NCBI GenBank assembly: GCA_964577175.1
Contig: CAZNYC010000010.1
Coordinates: 1 to 52,404 of the forward strand
Source: BS750m-G62 sp964577175
GTDB lineage: Bacteria; Planctomycetota; Phycisphaerae; FEN-1346
Direction: 5' to 3'
Length of the DNA stretch: 52,404 nucleotides
In this document: in pieces, positions 43,255 to 50,670 of the stretch
Layout: the number at the start of each line of letters is the position of its first letter
Position numbering within the stretch: position 1 is the stretch's first letter
Program-made: the position numbers and the translations under genes
The notes under the pieces: model-generated
The model's database searches: none
What the model saw: the letters and a program-made list of their open reading frames with translations, nothing else
What the model was told of the DNA's origin: nothing

Positions 43255-44282
43255 CGGGACGCCACCTGCGCAACGCGTTCCTCGGTCGCCTCCGTCGCGC
43301 CGGCCGACTGCACGTCCTCCAGGAGCAGGATCGCCTGGCCCACGCGGAGCCGGCGGGCGTCCGGCGCCCGGTCACGGTTCTTCTGCGCCAGTTTCCCCGC
43401 CAGCGACGGGTCGCCGTACACCTTTTGCGCGATGCTGTAGAACGTGTCGCCCTTCCGGACGGTGTAGGTGGGGGGCGGCGCGGCCGGGTCCGGCGTCACC
43501 TCCCCCTCATCCAGGCGGACCTTGAACCGCCGGGCCAGGTCGTCCAGCGTGACCGACGCCGCCTCCTCCGCCTCGTCCGCGGACTCGGCCGGCGTCCCGG
43601 CGCCGGAGGCATCGGAGGCGTCCGCGGTCCGGGTCGCGGCCGGCGCCGGCTCGGCCGGCAGACCGGGGATCACGAGCGACTGGCCGAGGTCCAGACGGTG
43701 CGGGTCGGCCAGGCGGTCCTTGTTGGCCTCCCAGATTCGCCGCCACAGCCGGGCGCCGTCGGCCCCGTAGTACTGCCTGGCGATGGTGGTCAGCGTTTCG
43801 CCCTTGGCCACGATGTGCACCGGCCGCTTGGGCGCGGGCGGCGAGACCGGTTCCGGTTCGGGCGCCGGCGGCGCCGGATCGGGCGTCGCCGATTCCGCCG
43901 GGTCGTCCCGCAGCCGGGGCGTCTCCGCCCGGTCGGGCATCGGCATCGGCGTCTCGACGCGGGCCGGCGCCATGGCCAGGCGGCCGGTCGGCGCCGGTTC
44001 GACGGATTCCGCCGCCGGCGGCGCCGCCTCCTCCGGGGCGGGCGGCCCGGCGTCCTCGGCGTCGGCGGGCGGTTCGTCCATTGCGAGCAACCGCCGGTCC
44101 GCCTCGAGCGGGTCGTCGGACCCGAGGATCGTATCGACCAGGACCTGGTGACCGCCGCTGTCGCCTACGGGCAGCGGCGCGTGATCGCCGGCGGCCGAAC
44201 CGACGCGGCCTCCGAGAATCACCCCGAACAGTACGATGAATGCGACACCGACGAGCAATCCGAACTTGGTTTCTTTCCCCAC
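43251..44282 (-). CDS. Membrane-anchored protein with two LysM domains
   Basis: 343 residues from the GTG at 44282 (MGKETKFGLLVGVAFIVLFG), the start that places the membrane helix (about 7-23) at the N-terminus; an in-frame ATG at 44351 would add 23 unlikely residues. A Pro/Ala/Glu-rich linker runs to about 150. LysM 1 is at 155-206 (HIVAKGETLTTIARQYYGAD), LysM 2 at 273-320 (TYTVRKGDTFYSIAQKVYGD). LysM modules bind GlcNAc-containing glycans, so this is probably a periplasmic peptidoglycan-binding protein. A LysM gene between rsmH and ftsL is not part of the canonical dcw order. The stop overlaps the ftsL-like start. An AT-rich stretch at 44390-44402 could hold a weak internal promoter. Confidence 0.85.
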   Translation of the reverse strand: MGKETKFGLLVGVAFIVLFGVILGGRVGSAAGDHAPLPVGDSGGHQVLVDTILGSDDPLEADRRLLAMDEPPADAEDAGPPAPEEAAPPAAESVEPAPTGRLAMAPARVETPMPMPDRAETPRLRDDPAESATPDPAPPAPEPEPVSPPAPKRPVHIVAKGETLTTIARQYYGADGARLWRRIWEANKDRLADPHRLDLGQSLVIPGLPAEPAPAATRTADASDASGAGTPAESADEAEEAASVTLDDLARRFKVRLDEGEVTPDPAAPPPTYTVRKGDTFYSIAQKVYGDPSLAGKLAQKNRDRAPDARRLRVGQAILLLEDVQSAGATEATEERVAQVASR

Positions 44283-44378
44283 GATGGCACCCCACTGACT
44301 GGTACGTCCCCATGTGCATCCCATGCCCCGGGAGCACGCGGCCGGCCCCACGTCCGCGTCCCGACCCGACCGGGTATA

Positions 44379-45284
44379 TTATGTATCGGCGGCGGGGAGG
44401 CGTTGGGCCACTCGCAGGCGGGCACTGCGCGCCCGCACGTTGGCCTCGGCCTCCTCCGGCGTCGGTCGCAGGGGCTTGCGGACCGGCAGGCGGACCTGGC
44501 CTTCCTCGGCCGCCTGGCGGAACCGCCTCTTGACGGTCCGATCCTCTCCGCTGTGAAACGACACGATCGCGACGCGACCGCCGGGTCGCAAAAGTCCGAA
44601 GATCTTGTCAAGGAACGTCTCCAGGCTCCCCAACTCGTCGTTGACGGCGATACGGAAGGCCTGGAACACCCGCGTCGCCGGATGAATCTTCTGTTTGCGC
44701 CGCCACGCCGCCGGCACGGCCGAGGCGACGACCGCCGCGAGGCGGCCCGTGTCGCCGACGGGCCGGGCCTCGACGATCGCCCGGGCGATGCGGCGGGCGA
44801 ACGGCTGGTCGCCGTAGTCCCGCAGCACGTCGGCCAGGCGGTCGGCCGGCCAGCGGTTGACGATCGTGTCGGCCGTCAGGCCCGTTTCCGAGGTGTCGAA
44901 TCGCATGTCGAGCGGGCCCGGACGGTCGAGACTGAAGCCGCGTTCGGCGTCGGCCAGTTGGACACTCGACAGGCCGAGGTCCAGCAGACAGGCGTCGACG
45001 GCGGTGCAGCCGGCCTGCCGGAGCACCTGGTCGACGTCGCAGAAGTTGGCGTGAAAGTACCGCACGTTGCCTCGAGGTCCGAATCGGGCCTTCAGGCGCT
45101 CGAGGGCCCCACGATCGCGGTCGAGCAGAATCAGTTGTCCGTCGGGCCGAATGCGCCGGCGAAGGGCGTCCGCGTGGCCGCCGCCCCCGGCCGTCCCGTC
45201 CACGACGGTCTGGCCGGGGCGCGGCGACAGATGCTCGAGGATTTCGTCGAGCATCACCGGGACATGCCCGGGCGGATGGCTCAC
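44379..45284 (-). CDS. rsmH: 16S rRNA (cytosine-1402-N4) methyltransferase
   Basis: 301 residues, formerly MraW, methylating C1402 of 16S rRNA with SAM. Blocks: GHVPVMLDEILEHL, SAM site VVDGTAGGGGHADALRR, LLDLGLSSVQLADAERGFSL, GPLDMRFDTS, TRVFQAFRIAVNDELGSLE and VSFHSGEDRTVKRRFR. The start is GTG at 45284, giving MSHPPGHV, with GAGG five bases upstream. It stands in its usual dcw place, after mraZ, but with a short extra gene between. Confidence 0.96.
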   Translation of the reverse strand: MSHPPGHVPVMLDEILEHLSPRPGQTVVDGTAGGGGHADALRRRIRPDGQLILLDRDRGALERLKARFGPRGNVRYFHANFCDVDQVLRQAGCTAVDACLLDLGLSSVQLADAERGFSLDRPGPLDMRFDTSETGLTADTIVNRWPADRLADVLRDYGDQPFARRIARAIVEARPVGDTGRLAAVVASAVPAAWRRKQKIHPATRVFQAFRIAVNDELGSLETFLDKIFGLLRPGGRVAIVSFHSGEDRTVKRRFRQAAEEGQVRLPVRKPLRPTPEEAEANVRARSARLRVAQRLPAADT

Positions 45285-45308
45285 GCGGCCCTCGCCTCGC
45301 GACTGGCG

Positions 45309-45548
45309 TCAGTGTACGGAAGAACTCAGGGCGGCCCCTGCCTCCAGGCGAGCCAGCAGCGCGCCGACGTGCTCGGACATCTGCACGGCGTCGTACGGGC
45401 CGCCCTTCGCATGGACGCGGTCCAGACGATGACGGAGACGGTCGACCTCGCGGTGCACCCGGTCGGCCGACAGGTACGCCTCGGCGTGCGGGGCGTCCAT
45501 CATCTTTCGGACCGTTTCCCAATCCTGCGCGTTCTGATCCCGTTCCAC
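45309..45548 (-). CDS. Small helical protein between mraZ and rsmH, unknown
   Basis: 79 residues from GTG 45548, chosen because GGGAGGT lies six bases upstream. It is highly charged and predicted helical: VERDQNAQDWETVRKMMDAP, HREVDRLRHRLDRVHAKGG, AVQMSEHVGALLARLEAG. No known family recognised. It lies 24 bases before rsmH and after the hairpin that follows mraZ, so it should be translated from the dcw transcript. Confidence 0.6.
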   Translation of the reverse strand: MERDQNAQDWETVRKMMDAPHAEAYLSADRVHREVDRLRHRLDRVHAKGGPYDAVQMSEHVGALLARLEAGAALSSSVH

Positions 45549-45670
45549 GTTGCACCTCCCGCGCCCTGCGCCCGCGTCGGCGGCGGATCCCACCGTCCGC
45601 CGTTAGCCCGCGGGCTCGTTCGCTCCCGTTTTCGAATTGTCGTCTATGGCCTGCATGAGTTGGTAAGGAT

Positions 45671-45707
45671 GGGCTGCCCGGGCGGGCGCGACCCACCCGG
45701 ACAGCCC
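45671..45707 (-). other. Strong RNA hairpin 10 bases after the mraZ stop
   Basis: Arms 45671-45686 and 45692-45707 pair over 16 positions (14 Watson-Crick plus two G-U on the minus-strand RNA) around a 5-base loop. No T run follows. It could pause or attenuate transcription into the dcw genes or protect the mraZ mRNA end. Confidence 0.6.
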
Positions 45708-45717
45708 CCAAGGGGGT

Positions 45718-46233
45718 CTAGGTTGTGTCGCCGGCCGACGCCTCGGCCCCGCCCTCGTGGGCGTCGCCCGGGGCGACACCGGTTTCGGCGACGGCCATGG
45801 CGCGGCTGGCGAGTTCGTTCTGTTTCTCCATACGTTTCGTCACGAACGTCTCCCACTTTTCGCGGTCCCATATCTCGATGTGGTCGCGAACACCGATGAT
45901 GGCCACCTCTCGCGACAGGCTCGCCTGGCTGCGCATGTGCTCCGGAATCAGGATGCGGCCGAGCCGGTCCAGTTCCAACCGCTCCGTCATGGAATACGCG
46001 ATACGCTCGTAGTCGCGGACGTCCGCCACCGTGCGGAGAGAAGGTTTGAACCGGGGCGCCACGTCCTCGTACGCGTTCGGCGTGTACAGGTAAAGCACGT
46101 CGTCCAGCCCGCACGATGCCATGAACACGTGGCAGTCTTCGGCGCGGTTGATTTGCTCGCGCAATTTGGAGGGAATCGTCAGCCGTCCTTTGGCGTCGAA
46201 AGCATGAAAGTATTGTCCGGTTAAGAGTAGCAC
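45718..46233 (-). CDS. mraZ: Transcriptional regulator MraZ
   Basis: 171 residues from GTG 46233 (LLLTGQYFHAFDAKGRLTIP). Two SpoVT/AbrB-like half-domains with the signatures DAKGRLTIP and DRLGRILIP. MraZ forms ring oligomers that bind direct repeats at its own promoter and repress the dcw operon. The C-terminal tail of about 25 Glu/Ala/Gly-rich residues is longer than in E. coli. It lies first in the cluster, downstream of the TGG-repeat promoter. Open frame upstream to 46401 crosses the promoter and is not used. Confidence 0.93.
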   Translation of the reverse strand: MLLLTGQYFHAFDAKGRLTIPSKLREQINRAEDCHVFMASCGLDDVLYLYTPNAYEDVAPRFKPSLRTVADVRDYERIAYSMTERLELDRLGRILIPEHMRSQASLSREVAIIGVRDHIEIWDREKWETFVTKRMEKQNELASRAMAVAETGVAPGDAHEGGAEASAGDTT

Positions 46234-46258
46234 CGGAAACCCCGATTCCCGCGATGGG

Positions 46259-46334
46259 CCCCACTTTGCCCCACAACTACCGATTACTATCGGCTGCACT
46301 ACCCACTTGATACCACCCCTTTCCACCCTGTCAA
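46259..46334 (-). promoter_or_regulatory. dcw promoter with candidate MraZ boxes
   Basis: Minus strand: TTGACA (46334-46329), 16 bases, TATCAA (46312-46307). Three TGG triplets lie exactly 10 bp apart (46325-46323, 46315-46313, 46305-46303), across the spacer and -10 flank. Downstream in the leader, two TGGGG copies are also 10 bp apart (46273-46269, 46263-46259). TGGGN repeats at one helical turn are the known MraZ operator design. Confidence 0.75.
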
Positions 46335-46587
46335 CACAAATCTGGCTCGTTCTGGACGGCGGAAAAAGGCTTCGGGAACCTGCGAAAGGCGGGCGGGCCA
46401 CTATAGAGGGAGGCCTAACGTCCGATAACTACTATGGATAGGGGTCGGGCCGCCGCGGGACGGACAGGGGGTTTTCTTTCGGGCCCGGCGAATTTTTTTT
46501 CGTTCCATCCCACCGCGAGCGCCGGCGCCCCCACCGGCCCCTCTCCCCCGACGCCGCGCGGCGATAGGTAAAGCGGGGAAAGCGCAG

Positions 46588-46613
46588 GGGGGGCGCGGAG
46601 ACCCGCCGCACGA
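46588..46613. repeat. Family B fragment; region 46402-46633 otherwise without gene
   Basis: GGGCGCGGAGACCCGCCGC is half of a B unit. The surrounding region between the RDD gene and the dcw promoter includes a poly-T run near 46493-46500 preceded by GGGCCCGGCGAA, but no convincing stem for either neighbour. Confidence 0.5.
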
Positions 46614-46633
46614 CCATACAAGGTCAAACGGCA

Positions 46634-48172
46634 CTATGCTGCGCGGACGACGAGCGTGCCGGCGGCGCGGTCGCCGAGACGCTGCGGCCGGGGGCCCCGC
46701 ACGATGAGGAGCAGGCCGAGCAGGTAGAGCATCGGCAGTTCGTCGATCGGCCGGAGCACGTTCCGCACCGCCGCTTGCCACAGACCGATCCGACCGCCGT
46801 CCACGAAACGCACCTCGATGCCGCAAAGCGCCTTGCCGATCGTGCGGCCGGCCAGGCCCTCTGCCAGGGTGAAGTACGCCATGAGCACGGAAAAGCGAAC
46901 CGCCAGGAGGATGGCGACCGGCCGCCAGTCCCACGCCACACGCGTCCCGGTGAGCAGTTGCTCAAGGATCCGGTCCATCGCCTCGTTCACCGAGGGCGCG
47001 ACGGCGGAAACGATCATGCCGGCGGCGCCGGCGATCAGGATGTAGTCGACGGCGACGGCCAGTCCTCGCCGCCAGATCGGCGCGGGCGCCTGGCCGGTCT
47101 CCGTCCCGGCCTTCTCCGGCGGCACGGTTTCCCGCCGCCGGGCACTGCGAAGAGCAAGAAGGACCAGGACGAACGTCATGCCCGCCATCATCGCCAGGGC
47201 GGTCCAGGAAACGGGTTCCTCGCGCGGCCGGCCCGCCTGCCACTGGGGAACGGGAACGGGGCCGGCGAGCGTCCGCTCCGTCAGGTCCAGGCGGGCGACC
47301 GACGGCCGCCGCTCCTCCAGCATCGCCACGACGAACTCCCCGCCGGCGGCCGCCAGGGCGAGGGACTCCAGTCCCTCCGTCCCCTCGACGGGCCCGGCCT
47401 CGTGCCAGTCCTCGTCGGCGGTGGCGTACGTGGCGACGAACCAGGCGGCGGACGGACCGTCTTCGGCCGGCTTGCGGTAGAGGCACACCATCTCGCGTTC
47501 GTCGGCGGCCACGTGGGCCGACGACGCCACCCGCAGCCGGGACGACAGCGGCCGCTGCCAGGCCCCGTCGGCGTCGCGGATGGCAAACCGCAGCCGGTAC
47601 GGCGGCACGGCACCGGAGAAATCCTGGACCTCCTCCCGCCATACGACAAACAGCCGACCGTCGTAGCGTACCAGGTGCGGGTCGAGCAGGCGGTCGGCCT
47701 CCACACCCGGCACGATCTCCGGTTCGGCCGACCAGCCGCCGTCGACGTATCGCAGGAGGGCAGCGTCGCCGGTCGCCATCGTGCCGAGGGCGTCGGCGGC
47801 GAGGTCGTCCTCGCACGCGGCGACGGGCGTCCAGGCGGGGACGGGCGAGGGATGGACGCGGGGGCGGTCCAGGCCGAAGCGGCCCCACCGTCCGCTCGGG
47901 AAGAAGACCAGCAGATGCTCCCGCCAGGCGGCGACGGCGGCCGCCGTGCCGCGCGCCGGTTCCCCCGTGTGCCAGAGGCCGGCGGCGTCGCGCTGCCAGA
48001 AGCGGAACCCTTCCGCCCCGCCCACCGGGGCCGTCACGAGGACGTACAGGTTGTTCCGGTTCCCGGCCGCCAGGACCCGCGGCGGTTCGGCCGGGTCGCC
48101 GGGGCCGCGCGGTTGGCAGCCGGCGAAGATCGCGGCAGCGAGGGCGATGAGAGGCAAGAGGCGATGTCGCAT
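46634..48172 (-). CDS. Lipoprotein-type protein with propeller-like domain and C-terminal RDD membrane domain
   Basis: 512 residues. The N-terminus MRHRLLPLIALAAAIFAGCQ has a lipobox (Ala-Gly-Cys). An extracytoplasmic part of about 300 residues with repeated strand units (NNLYVLVTAPVGGAEGFRFW, HLLVFFPSGRWGRFGLDRP, DGRLFVVWREEVQDFSG) looks like a beta-propeller. After a membrane helix (WTALAMMAGMTFVLVLLAL) comes an RDD domain: RRGLAVAVDYILIAGAAG, LAGRTIGKALCGIEV and RPQRLGDRAAGTLVV. RDD domains are found in membrane transport or envelope proteins; function is unknown. ATG 48172 has AGGA five bases upstream. Confidence 0.75.
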   Translation of the reverse strand: MRHRLLPLIALAAAIFAGCQPRGPGDPAEPPRVLAAGNRNNLYVLVTAPVGGAEGFRFWQRDAAGLWHTGEPARGTAAAVAAWREHLLVFFPSGRWGRFGLDRPRVHPSPVPAWTPVAACEDDLAADALGTMATGDAALLRYVDGGWSAEPEIVPGVEADRLLDPHLVRYDGRLFVVWREEVQDFSGAVPPYRLRFAIRDADGAWQRPLSSRLRVASSAHVAADEREMVCLYRKPAEDGPSAAWFVATYATADEDWHEAGPVEGTEGLESLALAAAGGEFVVAMLEERRPSVARLDLTERTLAGPVPVPQWQAGRPREEPVSWTALAMMAGMTFVLVLLALRSARRRETVPPEKAGTETGQAPAPIWRRGLAVAVDYILIAGAAGMIVSAVAPSVNEAMDRILEQLLTGTRVAWDWRPVAILLAVRFSVLMAYFTLAEGLAGRTIGKALCGIEVRFVDGGRIGLWQAAVRNVLRPIDELPMLYLLGLLLIVRGPRPQRLGDRAAGTLVVRAA

Positions 48173-48253
48173 GCGATCCTCGCTCCGGTCGTCGCGCTCG
48201 GCACACCGTCGCCCGAAAAGCCCATGGCCACGGCAAGCGTGGCCACGAGCGCA

Positions 48254-48282
48254 GCGCGGCGGACAGTCCTGCCCGCCGCGCG
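48254..48282. repeat. Dispersed repeat family B unit
   Basis: GCGCGGCGGACAGTCCTGCC with GCCGCGCG, the CAGTCCTG-loop subtype, between the RDD and PAP2 genes. Confidence 0.75.
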
Positions 48283-48345
48283 AGATTCCGCACGGCCACC
48301 CTCCACCGGATGCCGGCGCACTTCCACCGCCTGCCCCGGCGCGGG

Positions 48346-49377
48346 TCACCATTGCTTGACGAGCATCAGGCCGCCGGCGTCCCGGCCGCCGTACGGCAGG
48401 AGGTGGAAGCCGGCGACGTTGGGCAGTTCGCCCTGGACCACGCTGTGCCCGACGACGAATCCGAGGGCGGCGCCGAAGATAACGTCCGACAGGTCGTGCT
48501 CGCGGTCCTCCAACCGCGTCGCCGCCTGGTATCCCGCCAGCAGATACAGCGGCGCCCCGGCCTTCCAGCCGTAATACTCGTGCATGACCGAGGCGAAACA
48601 CATGCTGGAGGAGGTGTGCCCGGAGGGCCAGCCCCACTCCTCGTCGTTCGGCGTCTCGTCGTCCATCGACCACTTCAGGAGCATCGTCGAGATGCCGTTC
48701 ACCATCAGGGCCTGCATCATGGTGCGGCTCTTCTCGTAGTTCGCCTGGTCCTCCTTGTGGAGCGAGGCGAGGTACCACGCGCCGGCAATGGCGAAGTGCG
48801 TTCCCGGGTTCCCGATGATCGTGCCGAAGTCGTCGGTCTCGGCGAGGCTGGTATCGTCGTCACGGAGTTCGTCGCGGATTTCACCGTCCCAGTTGTGGCG
48901 GACGATGCGGTCCGCCCCGAACGCCGTGCCGAGAATGATGAGGTTCTCGGGCTTCGCGTACGTGTGCTTGAAACCGCGGCCGAGGCCACGGGGGATGGAC
49001 TTCAGGTCGTCGACAATGACGTCCTTCGCGGACCGGCCGCGGATGGCGGCGAACGGTTCGGACGGCTTCCCCGCGGCGGGCGTGGCGGAGTCATCGCCGA
49101 CGGCGTCCTCGGCAGCGGCGTCCTCGGCCGGTGCCTCGGCCCGCGGGGCGAACAGGAGCGTCCCCGCGGCGCTCCGGTCCGCCGAGGGCATCTCGACGGT
49201 ACGGACGTCGGCGGGCCCGGCGTGTACCGCGGCCCGGGCGTCCCGCGATGCCGCGGCGGCGGAAACGGCGTCGCACGCGACCTCGGCCCGGCGATGCAGA
49301 ACGGCCTCGCCGCCGCACCCGGCCGCCAGCAGGAGCGTCATCAGCCCGATGGACACGGGCAGGTGCGGCTGTCGCAT
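48346..49377 (-). CDS. PAP2-superfamily phosphatase lipoprotein
   Basis: 343 residues with lipobox LLAAGCGG (about 16-23), so exported and lipid-anchored. A disordered Ala-rich stretch precedes the catalytic domain. PAP2 motifs: WGWPSGHTSSSMCFASVMHE (SGH) and RLEDREHDLSDVIFGAALG (RxxxxxHxxxD). The family dephosphorylates phosphatidic acid or undecaprenyl pyrophosphate, which would suit the adjoining peptidoglycan genes; substrate is inference. Transmembrane helices typical of lipid-phosphate phosphatases are not evident, so it may be a soluble periplasmic acid-phosphatase-like form. Confidence 0.82.
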   Translation of the reverse strand: MRQPHLPVSIGLMTLLLAAGCGGEAVLHRRAEVACDAVSAAAASRDARAAVHAGPADVRTVEMPSADRSAAGTLLFAPRAEAPAEDAAAEDAVGDDSATPAAGKPSEPFAAIRGRSAKDVIVDDLKSIPRGLGRGFKHTYAKPENLIILGTAFGADRIVRHNWDGEIRDELRDDDTSLAETDDFGTIIGNPGTHFAIAGAWYLASLHKEDQANYEKSRTMMQALMVNGISTMLLKWSMDDETPNDEEWGWPSGHTSSSMCFASVMHEYYGWKAGAPLYLLAGYQAATRLEDREHDLSDVIFGAALGFVVGHSVVQGELPNVAGFHLLPYGGRDAGGLMLVKQW

Positions 49378-49461
49378 GCGTGCTTCCTCTCAGGGAACGT
49401 TGAGACGGTTATCGGTTGCGTGACCAGCGCGCCGGCCGATCCCGAGGGAGCAACGGCGCCA

Positions 49462-49490
49462 TGCGCGGCGGCTCTCCGCACCCGCCGCGC
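49462..49490. repeat. Dispersed repeat family B unit
   Basis: GCGCGGCGGCTCTCCGCACC with CGCCGCGC, between the M48-like and PAP2 genes. Confidence 0.75.
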
Positions 49491-49500
49491 CTGTGCGGCC

Positions 49501-49618
49501 CCGTTGGCTTGTCCAACCGGGTCGATATTCCTTCCCGGCCAAGCCACACGCCTTGTCCGGCCGTGCGCCACGGTCTGGGGAAAACACTGGCGGGCAAGCC
49601 GCCGGTGGCACCCGGCAT
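49501..49618. repeat. Dispersed repeat family C, copy 4 (variant)
   Basis: GTTGGCTTGTCCAACCGGG at the left, and CACTGGCGGGCAAGCCGCCG with GTGGCACCCGG at the right, seven bases before the M48-like stop. The middle is longer and more diverged than in copies 2 and 3. Confidence 0.7.
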
Positions 49619-49624
49619 CTCGGC

Positions 49625-50395
49625 CTACCGTTTTGCGAGCCGCTCTCGCACCTCGCGGCTGTAGACCTCATCGGCCACCCGGCCGCCGCGGTCCGCATAT
49701 TTTCGGGCGGCCAGGGTACGGACCGCCTCGACGCGGCCGGCCCCGGCCCCGATCCGTTCGAGGCAAGCGGCCATCTGGCTCGGATTATAGCCCGCCGCCG
49801 CGAGGTAATCCAGCCCGAGGCGATCCGCCTCCCGCCGCTCGCCGCCGGGATACGAGACGTCGGCCAACGCCCGGGCCACCCGGCCGACGGTCTCCCGGTC
49901 GCCGCGGCGACCGGCGTAGATTTCCTCACCGGCGTCGGCCGCCTGCCGCAGCACCGCCAGGGAAAACCGGTCGTTCAACCCCCGCCGCACGTGGCCGGCG
50001 GCCAGATGGGCCAACTGGCGTGCCAGGGCGGCCGCCAACTGGGCCTCCGTGTCGAGCCGATCGAGCAGTCCCCGCGTGACGCCGACCACGCCGCCCGGCA
50101 GCGCCACCCCGCCCGGCTCGGGCGAATCGAGAACGGTGAAGCGGTACGGCAGGTCCGACAGGCGGGTCGCCCGGGCAACCCGCTGGCCGACCGTCCGCAC
50201 GTAGGCCTGGACGGCCAGGTCGTCGAGTTCGCCGCCGAGGCCCTCCACGACGGCCGGGGTGACCCCCCGGCCGAGGGCAACCTCCTCCTGGAGGGTCAGG
50301 CGATCGGGCGGCGGGGGGTCGCGCGGCTCAGGGGCCGCGCAGCCGGCGAGCAACGCGGCGAGGGCGAGAAGCGCGGCCATGAGATGACGCGTCAT
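49625..50395 (-). CDS. M48-like lipoprotein with degenerate zinc site
   Basis: 256 residues from ATG 50395 (GGAGTG upstream), with lipobox ALLAGCAAP (Cys19). The fold markers of periplasmic M48 peptidases are clear: PGGVVGVTRGLLDRL and READRLGLDYLAAAGYNPSQ. In the zinc motif, HExxH reads RQLAH (Arg126-Gln127-x-x-His130), so one ligand and the general base are lost while His130 and Glu189 remain. It should be unable to hydrolyse peptide bonds and may act as a chaperone or scaffold. The upstream in-frame extension to 50518 lacks support. Confidence 0.8.
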   Translation of the reverse strand: MTRHLMAALLALAALLAGCAAPEPRDPPPPDRLTLQEEVALGRGVTPAVVEGLGGELDDLAVQAYVRTVGQRVARATRLSDLPYRFTVLDSPEPGGVALPGGVVGVTRGLLDRLDTEAQLAAALARQLAHLAAGHVRRGLNDRFSLAVLRQAADAGEEIYAGRRGDRETVGRVARALADVSYPGGERREADRLGLDYLAAAGYNPSQMAACLERIGAGAGRVEAVRTLAARKYADRGGRVADEVYSREVRERLAKR

Positions 50396-50526
50396 GCGAC
50401 ACTCCAACGGCGTGCGGCCCGCAAGCGGGCCGGCGAACACGGGCCGCGTCGCGCGGGGCGACCTGCTCCGAACCTTCGCCCGCCGGGCAAGCCCCGCTGT
50501 TGAGTCCCGCAAAGGCAAAGGGAAGA

Positions 50527-50626
50527 TGCCATTCTAAGGCCATGCTTGCGAGGTCGAAGAATCCCGCCGTGCCAGCGGCATCAAGGCGAGATTCTTCGTC
50601 GGCCTTGCGGCCTCCTCAGAATGACA
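50527..50626. repeat. Dispersed repeat family A, copy 8
   Basis: TGCCATTCTAAGGCCATGCT to GCCTCCTCAGAATGACA. Inverted similarity extends outward: TTGAGTCCCGCAAAGGCAAA on the left corresponds to TTCCTTTTGCCGAGATCAAT on the right. Confidence 0.88.
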
Positions 50627-50670
50627 AACATGAAGATTCCTTTTGCCGAGATCAATAAACGCCGGCGCCC

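Noticed and set aside
42930..45899. 989-codon plus-strand open frame across the dcw genes
   Set aside because: It is a mirror of rsmH, the LysM gene and ftsL; low-complexity Arg/Gly/Pro translation and no ribosome site.
46485..46505. Intrinsic terminator at the poly-T run near 46493-46500
   Set aside because: The T run follows on the plus strand, where no gene ends; the preceding GC block does not form a clean stem.
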